This document shows positions 6,618-14,536 of a stretch of DNA of 22,265 bases, piece after piece. The notes below the pieces were generated by a model. The model was not told the origin of the DNA. It ran no database searches and saw only the letters and a list, made by a program, of their open reading frames with translations. This DNA is from Bacillota bacterium (GTDB lineage Bacteria; Bacillota; UBA4882; UBA8346), in contig JAEVYU010000066.1 in NCBI GenBank assembly GCA_023392595.1, positions 1-22,265 of the forward strand, in the 5' to 3' direction. Both the position numbers and the translations under genes were made by a program. The first letter of the stretch is position 1. Each line of letters starts with the position of its first letter.

Positions 6618-7502
6618 ATGAATTCCGAAACCTTTAAGAATCGATATAACCCATTGGAACATCTATCGAAAGGAAGATTAACAAAGTTCCTGGTTGAGTT
6701 TTTGCGATGGTCAATCTTAATTTTTTTTGCAGTGATGACCGCTTTTCCATTAATTTGGACGCTTTTCTCCTCCGTTAAGTCCAGCCAAGAGATTTTAATG
6801 TCGGCTTTATCATTTCCTAAGAAGCTGCATTGGGAAAATTATGGATATGCATTGAAAGTAACCGGGATGGGCCAGTCTTATCTAAATAGTATCATTGTAA
6901 CCACAATTTCGGTTTTGTTAAATGCCTATGTTTCGTTGTTAGCCGCTTACACCATCGCCCGCTTCCGTTTTCGGGGATCGGGATTTTTGATGGCGCTATT
7001 TTCGATTGGTATTTTAATTCCGATTAACTCCGCGTTGCTCCCGGTGAAGATAATCATGGACAATCTGCAACTTAGCAATTCCTTGATTGGGTTGGCTATT
7101 CTTTATACCGCGATTGGGATTCCGATTTCCATATTAATATTGCGGAGTTTCCTATTGGGGATTCCGGTTCAAGTGGATGAGGCGGCGCGGATCGACGGAG
7201 CCAGTTTATGGCGGACGGTTTGGGCGATCATCATGCCGATGGCCCGCCCGGGAATCGTGACGGTTATGATTTTACAAGCCATTTACTGCTGGAATGAATT
7301 TCTCTATGCCATTGTTTTGATCGCTTCCCCAATGAACCGAACCCTTCAAATTGCCATCCGTTTCTTCTTAGGCCAATTTTTCTTTGACTATGGCGCCCTG
7401 TTTGCGGCGATGACCTTGGCAATCATCCCTACGGTTGTATTATTTGTAATCTTTCAGAATAGTGTGGTTTCTTCATTATCCATGGGTGCGGTAAAACAAT
7501 AG
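6618..7502 (+). CDS. Sugar ABC transporter permease, MalG/UgpE type
   Basis: Second inner-membrane permease, about 294 residues, forming a heterodimer with the preceding protein. After a ~30-residue cytoplasmic N-terminus, six hydrophobic segments follow, starting with WSILIFFAVMTAFPLIWTLF. The EAA loop reads VQVDEAARIDGASLWRTVWAIIMPMARPG, a close match to the MalG consensus. In-frame codons run upstream to 6564 and overlap the previous gene, but ATG 6618 has AAGGGGG (6605-6611) at six bases, so this start is preferred. The 47-base gap to the previous stop indicates one transcript. Confidence 0.93.
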   Translation: MNSETFKNRYNPLEHLSKGRLTKFLVEFLRWSILIFFAVMTAFPLIWTLFSSVKSSQEILMSALSFPKKLHWENYGYALKVTGMGQSYLNSIIVTTISVLLNAYVSLLAAYTIARFRFRGSGFLMALFSIGILIPINSALLPVKIIMDNLQLSNSLIGLAILYTAIGIPISILILRSFLLGIPVQVDEAARIDGASLWRTVWAIIMPMARPGIVTVMILQAIYCWNEFLYAIVLIASPMNRTLQIAIRFFLGQFFFDYGALFAAMTLAIIPTVVLFVIFQNSVVSSLSMGAVKQ

Positions 7503-7546
7503 ACAGCTTGAAAAGCAAACGATATCGATACAATGAGGTGGAAGTG

Positions 7547-10516
7547 ATGGTTCGCGGGGCAATCTTTGATTTGGATGGTGTCATAGCCGATACGGCCAAA
7601 TATCATTATTTGGCCTGGAAACGCTTGGCCGCTCAGTTGGGCTTCGATTTTTCAATTGAACAAAATGAAGCTTTGAAAGGAGTTAGCCGGTTACATTCTT
7701 TGGAATTGCTGTTGGAGGCGGGGGGAATATCCGTTGATGAGAGGGAAAAAGAACGTTTGGCGGAAGAAAAAAACCGCTGGTATGTGGAGTATATTTTGCA
7801 AATGGATCCCAGTGAGGTACTCCCCGGTGTATTGGAATTACTCAGCGACTTACAAAAACGGGGAGTTAAAATCGCCTTAGGCTCGGCCAGTAAAAACGCA
7901 GCGCTGATTTTGGAACGTCTGCAGCTCGGAGACTATTTCGAGGCGATTGTGGATGGTACTTTGGTGACCCGGGCGAAACCTGATCCGGAAGTTTTCTTAT
8001 TGGCCGCGGATAAGTTAGGCCTGCTGCCTTGGGAATGTATTGTTTTTGAAGATGCCGTAGCCGGTATTGAAGCAGCTCAACGTGGGGGAATGGAGATTAT
8101 TGGGGTCGGGAACGAGAACCTCAGGAATATTGCTCCGCATTTCCTGAATGGACTTCATGAATTCCGGCCGGATCAATTCTTTGTTGATCAACGTTGGTGC
8201 CTCCATGAGAATCATTTTGAAGTGAGCCTCAATAAATATTATGAAGGGGCATTCACTTTGGGGAGTGGCTACCTGTCGGTGCGGGGTTCTCTAGAGGAAG
8301 GTTTAAGTGATGACCCGCAGGATGAAGAATATCTGCGGGTTCCCGCTAATGTTACCCTGGAAAAACCACGCCCCGGTAAATCCAAATGGGGAACCTTCGT
8401 ACCGGGAATCGTCGGCGAACATTTTCTCTTAAATGATGAAATCATTAATCTGCCATGGTTTTTAGAGTTCCAAGTTTATTGCGATGGGGAACGCCTGGAT
8501 CTCGAAAAAAGTAAAGTCACCCATTACGATCGCTATTTAAATATGAAAGATGCCACTTTGACCCGTTCTTTACGCTGGCAAACTCAGTCGGGGATGGAAG
8601 TTGCCATTCAATTTTTCCGCTACATCAACCTGGGTATACCGGCATTGTCGGTACAAAGGATTCGGATACGCTCTATCAAAGGGAATGGAAAGCTAAAGAT
8701 CGTTTCGGGAATCAATGCGAAGGTCCGTACCAATGGATACAATCACTTTACCAAGGTGGATTTGGGAGTGAGTGATGAGGGAAATATTTATTCGGATGGG
8801 GTGACGGATAAAGGCAACCGGATTTTTGAAATATCAAGGTTATTAACTTCCCCCGCCATCCCTTTAAAAACAAGCACCGTGGAAGGGCATATATACTATG
8901 AGAGCCATTACTGCCTGGCAGCCCATCAAACGCTGGAATTCGTCAAAATTACCAGCATCGCTACGGATCGTGATTTAGCAGCGGGAAACTACCAAGAACG
9001 GGCTTTAAAAATACATAAAATGGGCTTGGATAGCGATTTTAACCGGTTGTATCAAGAACATGCCCGGATCTGGCGGCAAAAATGGGAGAACAGCGATCTG
9101 ATGATTGAAGGCGATGACCAGGCTCAGCTGGCTCTGCGGTTCTCTATTTTTCATATGATTCGCAGTAATGCCGAACATGATCCCCGGGTGGCGATCTGCG
9201 CCAAGGGCCATGCCGGTGAAGCTTATTTCGGCAGATATTTTTGGGATAATGAGCTTTTTGTATTGCCCTTTTTTTTGTATACCAATTTGGATGCTGCGAA
9301 GAACTTAATCCTTTTCCGGTACAACACGTTAAGCGGCGCCAGAGAGAACGCCCGGTCATACGGATACCATGGGGCGCGTTATGCCTGGGAATCGTCGATT
9401 GACGGTAAGGAAGAGTCGGCCGGCTGGCAATACGCAGATCATGAGATTCATATCACCGCGGATGTGATTTACGCTCTTTGGCATTACTATTGCCAGAGCG
9501 CTGATTGGGAATTCATGAAACAATACGGGATCGAGATGTTGGTGGAGACCGCCCGGTACTGGGTGGAGCGGGTCGATTCGGACCCGACCCGTCAAAGTTT
9601 CAATTTACTGGGAGTCATGGGCCCGGATGAGTATTTGCCAATAACCCGCAACAATGCTTATACCAATCGGATGGTCAAGTTCAGCCTGGCCAAGACCCTG
9701 GAAATGCTGGAACATTTCGAGTCGAAAAATCCGCAGGAATATCGCGAGAAAATGGCCGCATTAAACTTCAGCCCATCTGAAATGGAACGAGTGGGTCAGG
9801 TGATGGAAGGATTAACGATCCCTATCGATCCGAACCGCGATCTGGTGATGCAGTCGGAAGACTTTGAAAGCTATGCCGATATCGATTTCGATCAAATTTG
9901 GAAAGACCGGAGCAAGCCTTTTGGCCATTTCATCTCCCAAGAAAAGAACTATCGTTCAAAAGCGTTAAAACAAGCAGATGTATTGATGTTAATGTATTTA
10001 TTCCCGGATGATTTTACCCATGAGCAAATGAAACGGGCTTACGAATACTATGAACCGATTACGACCCATGATTCATCACTTTCGGCTGCCGTATACGCCA
10101 TCATGGCAACGTGGCTGGAAAAGATGGAGGAAGCGGAAAGCTATTTTCAAAAGTCGGCCAAAATCGATCTCGATTTAGGCAAAAAGGGATGTGAGGAAGG
10201 TATCCATATCGCCAACGCCGGAGGTTTATGGCAGGCGGTGGTTCATGGCTTTGCCGGTATCCCCAGTGCAATCCGGAACGACATTTTAACCGTAAATCCC
10301 CGCTTGCCCAAACAGTGGCAAAAAGTAAGTTTCCCCTTGAATTGGAAAGGCCAGTCCGTTAGGATCGAAATCGCTAAAAAACAGATCGCCTTCACCAATT
10401 TAAGCCAAAGAGCTTTAAAAATCATGGTGAGGGACTCGTTAATAACCGTTGAACCGGATCAAACCAGGACGGTTAATTATGGATGGCAAAACCGATCGGT
10501 TGATGCTTTTGAATAA
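7547..10516 (+). CDS. Fusion: beta-phosphoglucomutase + GH65 disaccharide phosphorylase
   Basis: Cytoplasmic bifunctional enzyme of about 989 residues. Residues 1-~205 are a beta-phosphoglucomutase of the HAD superfamily: nucleophile D8 and general acid D10 (FDLDGVIADT), H20, K44, S113 (GSASKN), K144 (KPDP) and E168/D169, all matching the well-known enzyme. Residues ~215-989 are a GH65 inverting phosphorylase with FWDNELFVLPFF, HITADVIYALWHYY, KQADVLMLMYLFP, THDSSLSAAVYAIMA and IHIANAGGLWQAVVHGFAG; general acid E695 lies in GVMGPDEYLPITRNNAYTN. The GH65 half would split an alpha-linked disaccharide with phosphate into beta-glucose 1-phosphate, which the mutase half turns into glucose 6-phosphate. 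The LPITRNN stretch after GPDEY differs from the HEHVDNN-type sequence of maltose phosphorylases, so the substrate (kojibiose, nigerose, trehalose, glucosyl-glycerol or other) is open. TTG 7508 is in frame, but GAGGTG (7535-7540) and the HAD start support ATG 7547. Confidence 0.92.
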   Translation: MVRGAIFDLDGVIADTAKYHYLAWKRLAAQLGFDFSIEQNEALKGVSRLHSLELLLEAGGISVDEREKERLAEEKNRWYVEYILQMDPSEVLPGVLELLSDLQKRGVKIALGSASKNAALILERLQLGDYFEAIVDGTLVTRAKPDPEVFLLAADKLGLLPWECIVFEDAVAGIEAAQRGGMEIIGVGNENLRNIAPHFLNGLHEFRPDQFFVDQRWCLHENHFEVSLNKYYEGAFTLGSGYLSVRGSLEEGLSDDPQDEEYLRVPANVTLEKPRPGKSKWGTFVPGIVGEHFLLNDEIINLPWFLEFQVYCDGERLDLEKSKVTHYDRYLNMKDATLTRSLRWQTQSGMEVAIQFFRYINLGIPALSVQRIRIRSIKGNGKLKIVSGINAKVRTNGYNHFTKVDLGVSDEGNIYSDGVTDKGNRIFEISRLLTSPAIPLKTSTVEGHIYYESHYCLAAHQTLEFVKITSIATDRDLAAGNYQERALKIHKMGLDSDFNRLYQEHARIWRQKWENSDLMIEGDDQAQLALRFSIFHMIRSNAEHDPRVAICAKGHAGEAYFGRYFWDNELFVLPFFLYTNLDAAKNLILFRYNTLSGARENARSYGYHGARYAWESSIDGKEESAGWQYADHEIHITADVIYALWHYYCQSADWEFMKQYGIEMLVETARYWVERVDSDPTRQSFNLLGVMGPDEYLPITRNNAYTNRMVKFSLAKTLEMLEHFESKNPQEYREKMAALNFSPSEMERVGQVMEGLTIPIDPNRDLVMQSEDFESYADIDFDQIWKDRSKPFGHFISQEKNYRSKALKQADVLMLMYLFPDDFTHEQMKRAYEYYEPITTHDSSLSAAVYAIMATWLEKMEEAESYFQKSAKIDLDLGKKGCEEGIHIANAGGLWQAVVHGFAGIPSAIRNDILTVNPRLPKQWQKVSFPLNWKGQSVRIEIAKKQIAFTNLSQRALKIMVRDSLITVEPDQTRTVNYGWQNRSVDAFE

Positions 10517-10540
10517 CAGTTGCGGCTGCGCTCTTTATTG

Positions 10541-10570
10541 CCTCATTACCAGGTTAGGTAATGGGGTTTT
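10541..10570 (+). terminator. Terminator of the sugar operon
   Basis: CCTCATTACC (10541-10550) pairs with GGTAATGGGG (10557-10566), ten pairs including one G-U, loop of six, followed by TTTT. It lies 25 bases after the fusion gene and ends the plus-strand operon before convergent minus-strand genes. Confidence 0.75.
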
Positions 10571-10579
10571 CGATTAAAA

Positions 10580-10846
10580 TCAAGGTTTTTGCAAAAGCTT
10601 TAACTGCTGTAATAATTGGGGCCCCTTCCAAATTAGTACAACAAGGATGGTTATTATTGACAAGACTCCTAAAATAAGACCTGCCCATGCCATTCCTTTT
10701 CCTTTTAACGACGGTTGGTTTTTGATCTCGCCAATAGCAAGCCAGCCAACGATAACTGCCATCACCCCTTTTTCTAATCCCAAAAGATTAATCATTGAAG
10801 TTATTCCCAGCAATAAGGCAATAATAGCCAGTCTACAGCGCTTCAT
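10580..10846 (-). CDS. Small membrane protein, DUF4190-like
   Basis: 88-residue protein with two hydrophobic segments: residues ~5-20 plus 25-37 (IIALLLGITSMINLLG...VMAVIVGWLAIGEI) and ~54-76 (MAWAGLILGVLSIITILVVL). The GKGMAWAGLILGVLSII motif is typical of DUF4190 membrane proteins of unknown role. AAAGGAG eight bases before ATG 10846 fixes this start; an upstream in-frame ATG (10885) lacks a site. It ends ten bases from the convergent sugar-operon terminator. No partner gene suggests a function. Confidence 0.7.
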   Translation of the reverse strand: MKRCRLAIIALLLGITSMINLLGLEKGVMAVIVGWLAIGEIKNQPSLKGKGMAWAGLILGVLSIITILVVLIWKGPQLLQQLKLLQKP

Positions 10847-10969
10847 ATCAATCTCTCCTTTTCTGATATTTTTCCGCCGACACAATGCCTTTGAACGTGC
10901 GTATGCCGTGCTTTATGGGGAAAATACCTCCTGACGCCAGATGAATATTTTTTCCCGTTTTATGCAGCT

Positions 10970-11461
10970 TTATCGGCTGATTTCTTGATTAAAACTGATG
11001 ATTTTATCCCTTTGAAATTCTTGGATGTCGCATTTACTTAGTTTTTTTACTTTATCCGCAAGGACCAGAGTGGAGTCTTTAATGACTGTATAAGGGGCTT
11101 TAGCATTCATAAGATCCCGGAGTATTTTTCCATTAAATTCTCCCAATGAATAGTACTGCGCCGCCAAATCGGATACCAGGTTGGATGGTAGTTTGGATAC
11201 AATTTCGACTTTAACTTTTTCCCAATCGGCAGTTTTGATTTTCATGGGCGTATTTGGGAAAAGTTGTTCGTAGCTGCAAAAGGCATAATAATCGTAATAA
11301 AGTTCAATGGCGATCAGTGTTAATAAATTTCGGTATCGTTTTAATTCCTTCCGGCGATTTACGAAAGTTGTGATACAAAAAACAATCATCGCGGTGATTA
11401 GACCATTTGAAAGTATTTTGGCCAGGGTAATCAGAATTTGCCGGATATCCAAGAGTATCAC
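10970..11461 (-). CDS. Hypothetical single-pass membrane protein
   Basis: About 163 residues, not recognised. A hydrophobic stretch near residues 8-31 (ILITLAKILSNGLITAMIVF) is followed by a basic run (NRRKELKRYRNL), so the N-terminus probably sits in the membrane with the rest, a mostly helical charged domain, in the cytoplasm. GTG 11461 overlaps the GGAG site; TTG 11452, eight bases behind GGAG, is the better start on spacing. Transcribed away from the zinc-ribbon gene's far side, same strand; no functional context. Confidence 0.5.
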   Translation of the reverse strand: MILLDIRQILITLAKILSNGLITAMIVFCITTFVNRRKELKRYRNLLTLIAIELYYDYYAFCSYEQLFPNTPMKIKTADWEKVKVEIVSKLPSNLVSDLAAQYYSLGEFNGKILRDLMNAKAPYTVIKDSTLVLADKVKKLSKCDIQEFQRDKIISFNQEISR

Positions 11462-11473
11462 TCCATGAATTGA

Positions 11474-11728
11474 TTAGGTGCCGATTCACTTTTAATTATT
11501 TGCCAACAGCTCTTTTTAATGAATGATCCCATGACCCGGTCTTGCTGGAATCATGTTGTATCTCAATGATTGTGTTGCAATGTTTACAAGCTAATTTGGT
11601 GTAAATAATTAATTTCTCGGCTAACACAGTAAGTTTTTTCTTACATTCTGGGCATTCGATTCTGATCCGTTGCTTTCTGGAAAAACTTAATTTTTCATCC
11701 ATGTTGCTCCTTTTGAATCGGCACCTAA
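11474..11728. repeat. Perfect 15-bp inverted repeats flanking the zinc-ribbon gene
   Basis: TTAGGTGCCGATTCA at 11474-11488 and its exact reverse complement TGAATCGGCACCTAA at 11714-11728 bracket the small gene 11496-11702. The right copy ends 11 bases before that gene's start codon; the left copy lies between its stop and the next minus-strand gene. They could be ends of a mini element, a paired regulatory site, or a chance-preserved duplication. Confidence 0.5.
11496..11702 (-). CDS. Small zinc-ribbon protein
   Basis: 68 residues, starting MDEKLSFSRKQRIRIECPEC. Two CxxC pairs (CPEC and, 18 residues on, CKHC) form a classical zinc ribbon. The rest is basic and ends SWDHSLKRAVGK. AAAAGGAG four bases before ATG 11702 (AAAGGAGCAACATG) is a strong site, so the longer frame to 11834 is not used. 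Zinc ribbons of this size occur in nucleic-acid-binding and adaptor proteins; function unknown. It is flanked by the 15-bp inverted repeats. Confidence 0.6.
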   Translation of the reverse strand: MDEKLSFSRKQRIRIECPECKKKLTVLAEKLIIYTKLACKHCNTIIEIQHDSSKTGSWDHSLKRAVGK

Positions 11729-11940
11729 ATGAATAATCGGTTAAATTTTCAGAAAACTTTAATAAAAAAATCGCCATGAATGAAGGAAGAAACAAAGATC
11801 GGTCCATGCCGGTCTGGCCTTTAAATCCGGCCAACAGGGGATGAAAAGAATTGGATATTCAACCCGGGTTCACTTTCTTTTTTTGATCACAGGGTAGGGT
11901 AGTCGTTTCAGTGACGTTATCGTATAAAGGTACCAATAAA

Positions 11941-11984
11941 AATTTGAAACCATGCGTATTTTAGCTGGTTTCAAATTCTTTTTT
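11941..11984. terminator. Bidirectional terminator behind the antiporter operon
   Basis: AATTTGAAACCA (11941-11952) and TGGTTTCAAATT (11966-11977) form a perfect 12-bp stem. On the plus strand CTTTTTT follows; on the minus strand TTTTATT follows. On the minus strand it lies ~90 bases after the antiporter stop and would end that operon. Confidence 0.7.
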
Positions 11985-12064
11985 AAAAAAAGGGTATTAT
12001 TTATCCAATAATGGTAAGAGACTTGGAGCCTGAGGCATTGTACTTTTACCTGAATAACGTCATT

Positions 12065-13279
12065 TTAGGAATCTTTGCTTTTTCGAAAACTTTGAGCCCA
12101 GTCCAACGTTTTTTGCCATCCCCCATAAATCTTTTTTGACTCCTTCGTTAATAGAGGGCCGAGAACGGCTAAAATGAGTACATATAAGACGGCGAAAGAT
12201 TGAATAGCCGGTAATAATCCGGCGGCCTTTCCCATATTCGCCATAATAATTGAAAATTCGCCACGAGAGACTAAAGTAAGCCCGATATTGGCCGAAGAAC
12301 GGCTGGAAATTCCCGCAGCCCGTCCGGCCATCGCGCCGGAAAACATATTGCCGAAGATGGTTAACCCCACTCCGATAAGAGCGGCCGGAACTGCTCCGCC
12401 CAACGATAATGGATCAATACTCAGGCCGAAACTGAAGAAAAATAAGGCTCCGAAAAAATCGCGAAACGGCAAAACAATCTGTTCAATCCGTTTTACGTGA
12501 GCCGATTCCGCTAGTACCAGTCCAAGCATTAAGGCGCCAATCGCTTCCGCCACATGCACAGTCTCTGAAAAACCGGCGACTAAAAACAATCCGGCCATAA
12601 TCACCAGGAGAAACAATTCCGAGGATTGAATGTTTAAAGCGTGATCAACATACTTCATGATTCTTCGGCCGCAAAATAAGAAGAGTACAATAAAACCGAA
12701 GGCCCCCAGCGTATTCAGGAATATACCCATGAATGAAGTGGCCCCGCTGAGGAGCAACCCGGATAAGATCGACATATGAATCGCGATAAAAAGATCATCA
12801 AACATGATCATGCCCATGATGATCTCCGTCTCCGGATTGGCGGTCCGTTTTAGATCGACCAACACTTTCGCCACGATTGCCGTTGACGAGCTGGTCATGA
12901 TGCCGCATGCGATTAAAGTTTCTTTAATAGGGAACCCCATGATCCAACCGAGCAGGAGACCGGAAACGAAATTCATGACAATATAAAAAGTTCCACCGAC
13001 GAGGATGGAACGTCCCGACTTTAAAAGCCGGCCCACGGAAAACTCTAGCCCCAGATAAAAAAGCAAACAAAGGACGCCGATATGCCCCAAGAAATCAATA
13101 AATGATGAACTTTGAATAAACCGGAGATCAATGATACCGATATGAGGAGCATGAGGTCCGACTGCCATGCCGACTAATATGTAAAAAGGAATCACGGAAA
13201 AACGGAGTTTGGTCGAGATCAATCCCACCAGGGCAACTAATCCGATGGCAATGCCTATTTCAAAAATAACTGTATTCAT
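12065..13279 (-). CDS. khtU: Monovalent cation:proton antiporter, CPA2 family (KhtU-like)
   Basis: 404-residue membrane antiporter with about 12 hydrophobic segments, exchanging K+ (or Na+/NH4+) for H+. Family marks include GHIGVLCLLFYLGLEFSVGR, ACGIMTSSSTAIVAKVLVDL (the unwound-helix motif), and an Asp pair D161-D162 in MFDDLFIAI at the ion-binding position, where KefC-type proteins carry Gln-Asp. There is no C-terminal RCK domain; regulation would come from the separate KhtT-like protein encoded 26 bases upstream, as in khtTU of Bacillus. GGGGGG (13285-13290) precedes ATG 13279. The gene name rests on the pair arrangement; AmhT-like is an equal alternative. Confidence 0.85.
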   Translation of the reverse strand: MNTVIFEIGIAIGLVALVGLISTKLRFSVIPFYILVGMAVGPHAPHIGIIDLRFIQSSSFIDFLGHIGVLCLLFYLGLEFSVGRLLKSGRSILVGGTFYIVMNFVSGLLLGWIMGFPIKETLIACGIMTSSSTAIVAKVLVDLKRTANPETEIIMGMIMFDDLFIAIHMSILSGLLLSGATSFMGIFLNTLGAFGFIVLFLFCGRRIMKYVDHALNIQSSELFLLVIMAGLFLVAGFSETVHVAEAIGALMLGLVLAESAHVKRIEQIVLPFRDFFGALFFFSFGLSIDPLSLGGAVPAALIGVGLTIFGNMFSGAMAGRAAGISSRSSANIGLTLVSRGEFSIIMANMGKAAGLLPAIQSFAVLYVLILAVLGPLLTKESKKIYGGWQKTLDWAQSFRKSKDS

Positions 13280-13305
13280 ATTTCCCCCCAGTATAGATTA
13301 TTAGT

Positions 13306-13800
13306 TTACTCCCCCCCATGCAGCAACAATTCCTTAAATTGCTTTAGATATTCTCTCTCTCCCGCGATGATCAGAGTCGAATTAGCGGTAAACACATAGT
13401 CCGGCCCGGGATTAATATTTTTGGTGTGGTCCTTTTCAACAACCGCGATGATTGAAACTCCGGTCTTGCGGCGCACCTTGAGTTCTCCGATGGTTTTACC
13501 GATACATTTGGAACCGGTTTCGATACGATGCCATTCAATGACCAAATCATCCAATGCAACGTCGATTTGTTCCAATGCCTTGGGCTTGTATGTCAATCCG
13601 CCAATGATCCCCGCAATCATTCTGGCTTCATTGTCATCCAGGGTTACCATGGAAATGCTTTCATCCGGACGGTCATAATAGAAATGATATAATTCGCGCC
13701 GCCCATCATCGTGGACAATAATTACCAGTTTATCTCCGCTGGTAGTTTCAATTTGGAATTTTCGGCCAATTGCGGGCAGATCGGATTCAGAAATCTTCAT
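13306..13800 (-). CDS. khtT: Antiporter regulatory subunit with RCK_C/TrkA-C domain (KhtT-like)
   Basis: 164-residue cytoplasmic protein. The N-terminal ~80 residues (MKISESDLPAIGRKFQIETT...) match the KhtT/AmhM N-domain. The C-terminal part, KCIGKTIGELKVRRKTGVSIIAVVE...PDYVFTANSTLIIAGEREYLKQF, is an RCK_C ligand-binding domain; in Bacillus KhtT this binds c-di-AMP and gates the antiporter. GGAAGGAAG six bases before ATG 13800 sets the start. It is first in a two-gene minus-strand operon with the antiporter. The binding of c-di-AMP here is inference from the family. Confidence 0.85.
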   Translation of the reverse strand: MKISESDLPAIGRKFQIETTSGDKLVIIVHDDGRRELYHFYYDRPDESISMVTLDDNEARMIAGIIGGLTYKPKALEQIDVALDDLVIEWHRIETGSKCIGKTIGELKVRRKTGVSIIAVVEKDHTKNINPGPDYVFTANSTLIIAGEREYLKQFKELLLHGGE

Positions 13801-14020
13801 AAGCAACTTCCTTCCTCGTATAATTTTTTGGGATCAACACATTAAAAAATCATCAGCTGTATCGGATGGTTGGTGGAGCGGCTATACCGATATAGACAAG
13901 ATAACAATACCCCTTATTTTAACGCAAATCAATCAAAAAAATTCCCATGAAAAAGCTTTTTTGTGAAAAATAATTAAAAAATGGCTATAAAAAAATCGGG
14001 TGGAGATGAACTGCCGGACT

Positions 14021-14158
14021 TTATTCTTTTTGATTTTCCTCAATACTGGCCATGATTTCTAATACGCGATTATAGTAAAATTGATTGACGGGCGCCATTT
14101 GATTGACCTTGTTTTGGAGTTCTTCTTTTAAGGCTTCCCAAGCTGCTTGATAATCCAT
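14021..14158 (-). CDS. 45-residue conserved-looking small protein
   Basis: Short gene beginning MDYQAAWEALKEELQNKVNQ and ending IEENQKE, with GGAGGG seven bases before the ATG. Composition is strongly helical and charged, so a small amphipathic helix or coiled-coil dimer is likely. Similar ~50-residue helical proteins are common in Bacillota and are of unknown function. It stands alone on the minus strand upstream of khtT, with two hairpins in its 5' region. Confidence 0.6.
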   Translation of the reverse strand: MDYQAAWEALKEELQNKVNQMAPVNQFYYNRVLEIMASIEENQKE

Positions 14159-14194
14159 ATTAATCCCTCCGGTTCAGGAATTACTTAGTAGCAC

Positions 14195-14284
14195 GACAGC
14201 CCTTCAAACGGGCTGTCATAAGAAATCAATGAAAATAAAACGAACCGAAGGATACACCCTAAACCGGCGAAGTTTTATTTTCAT
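14195..14284. repeat. Two inverted repeats upstream of the 45-residue gene
   Basis: GACAGCCC (14195-14202) pairs with GGGCTGTC (14210-14217), loop seven. Next, ATGAAAATAAAAC (14229-14241) pairs perfectly with GTTTTATTTTCAT (14272-14284), 13 bp with a 30-base loop. Neither has a U tract; they may form the 5' leader structure of the minus-strand small gene. Apart from that gene, nothing else is seen between 13801 and 14536. Confidence 0.45.
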
Positions 14285-14536
14285 ATGAAACCTACCTTCT
14301 GCCTAATCATAGTGGTTTATGATGTTTCAGTCAATAGAAAACGAATTCATTGCGTCCGAATACGTTTAGAGGCATTTCATCAAGAAGCATGATTCAAAAT
14401 TAGAAAATTCAGATGCGTTTTAATCAATTCATTCATTGAAGAGGTACCCAAAGCAAAGAGGATGTTTATAATAGTAAGACGGTAAAAGCAATTACCGGTT
14501 TCCAGTCCAGCCCTTATTGGAAAAGGAGGTGATCAC

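Noticed and set aside
8015..9595. Several minus-strand open frames within the GH65 fusion gene
   Set aside because: All are antisense to a gene with clear catalytic motifs throughout and have no start signals.
10647..10934. Plus-strand open frame of 95 codons
   Set aside because: Antisense shadow of the minus-strand DUF4190-like gene, which has the better start and composition.
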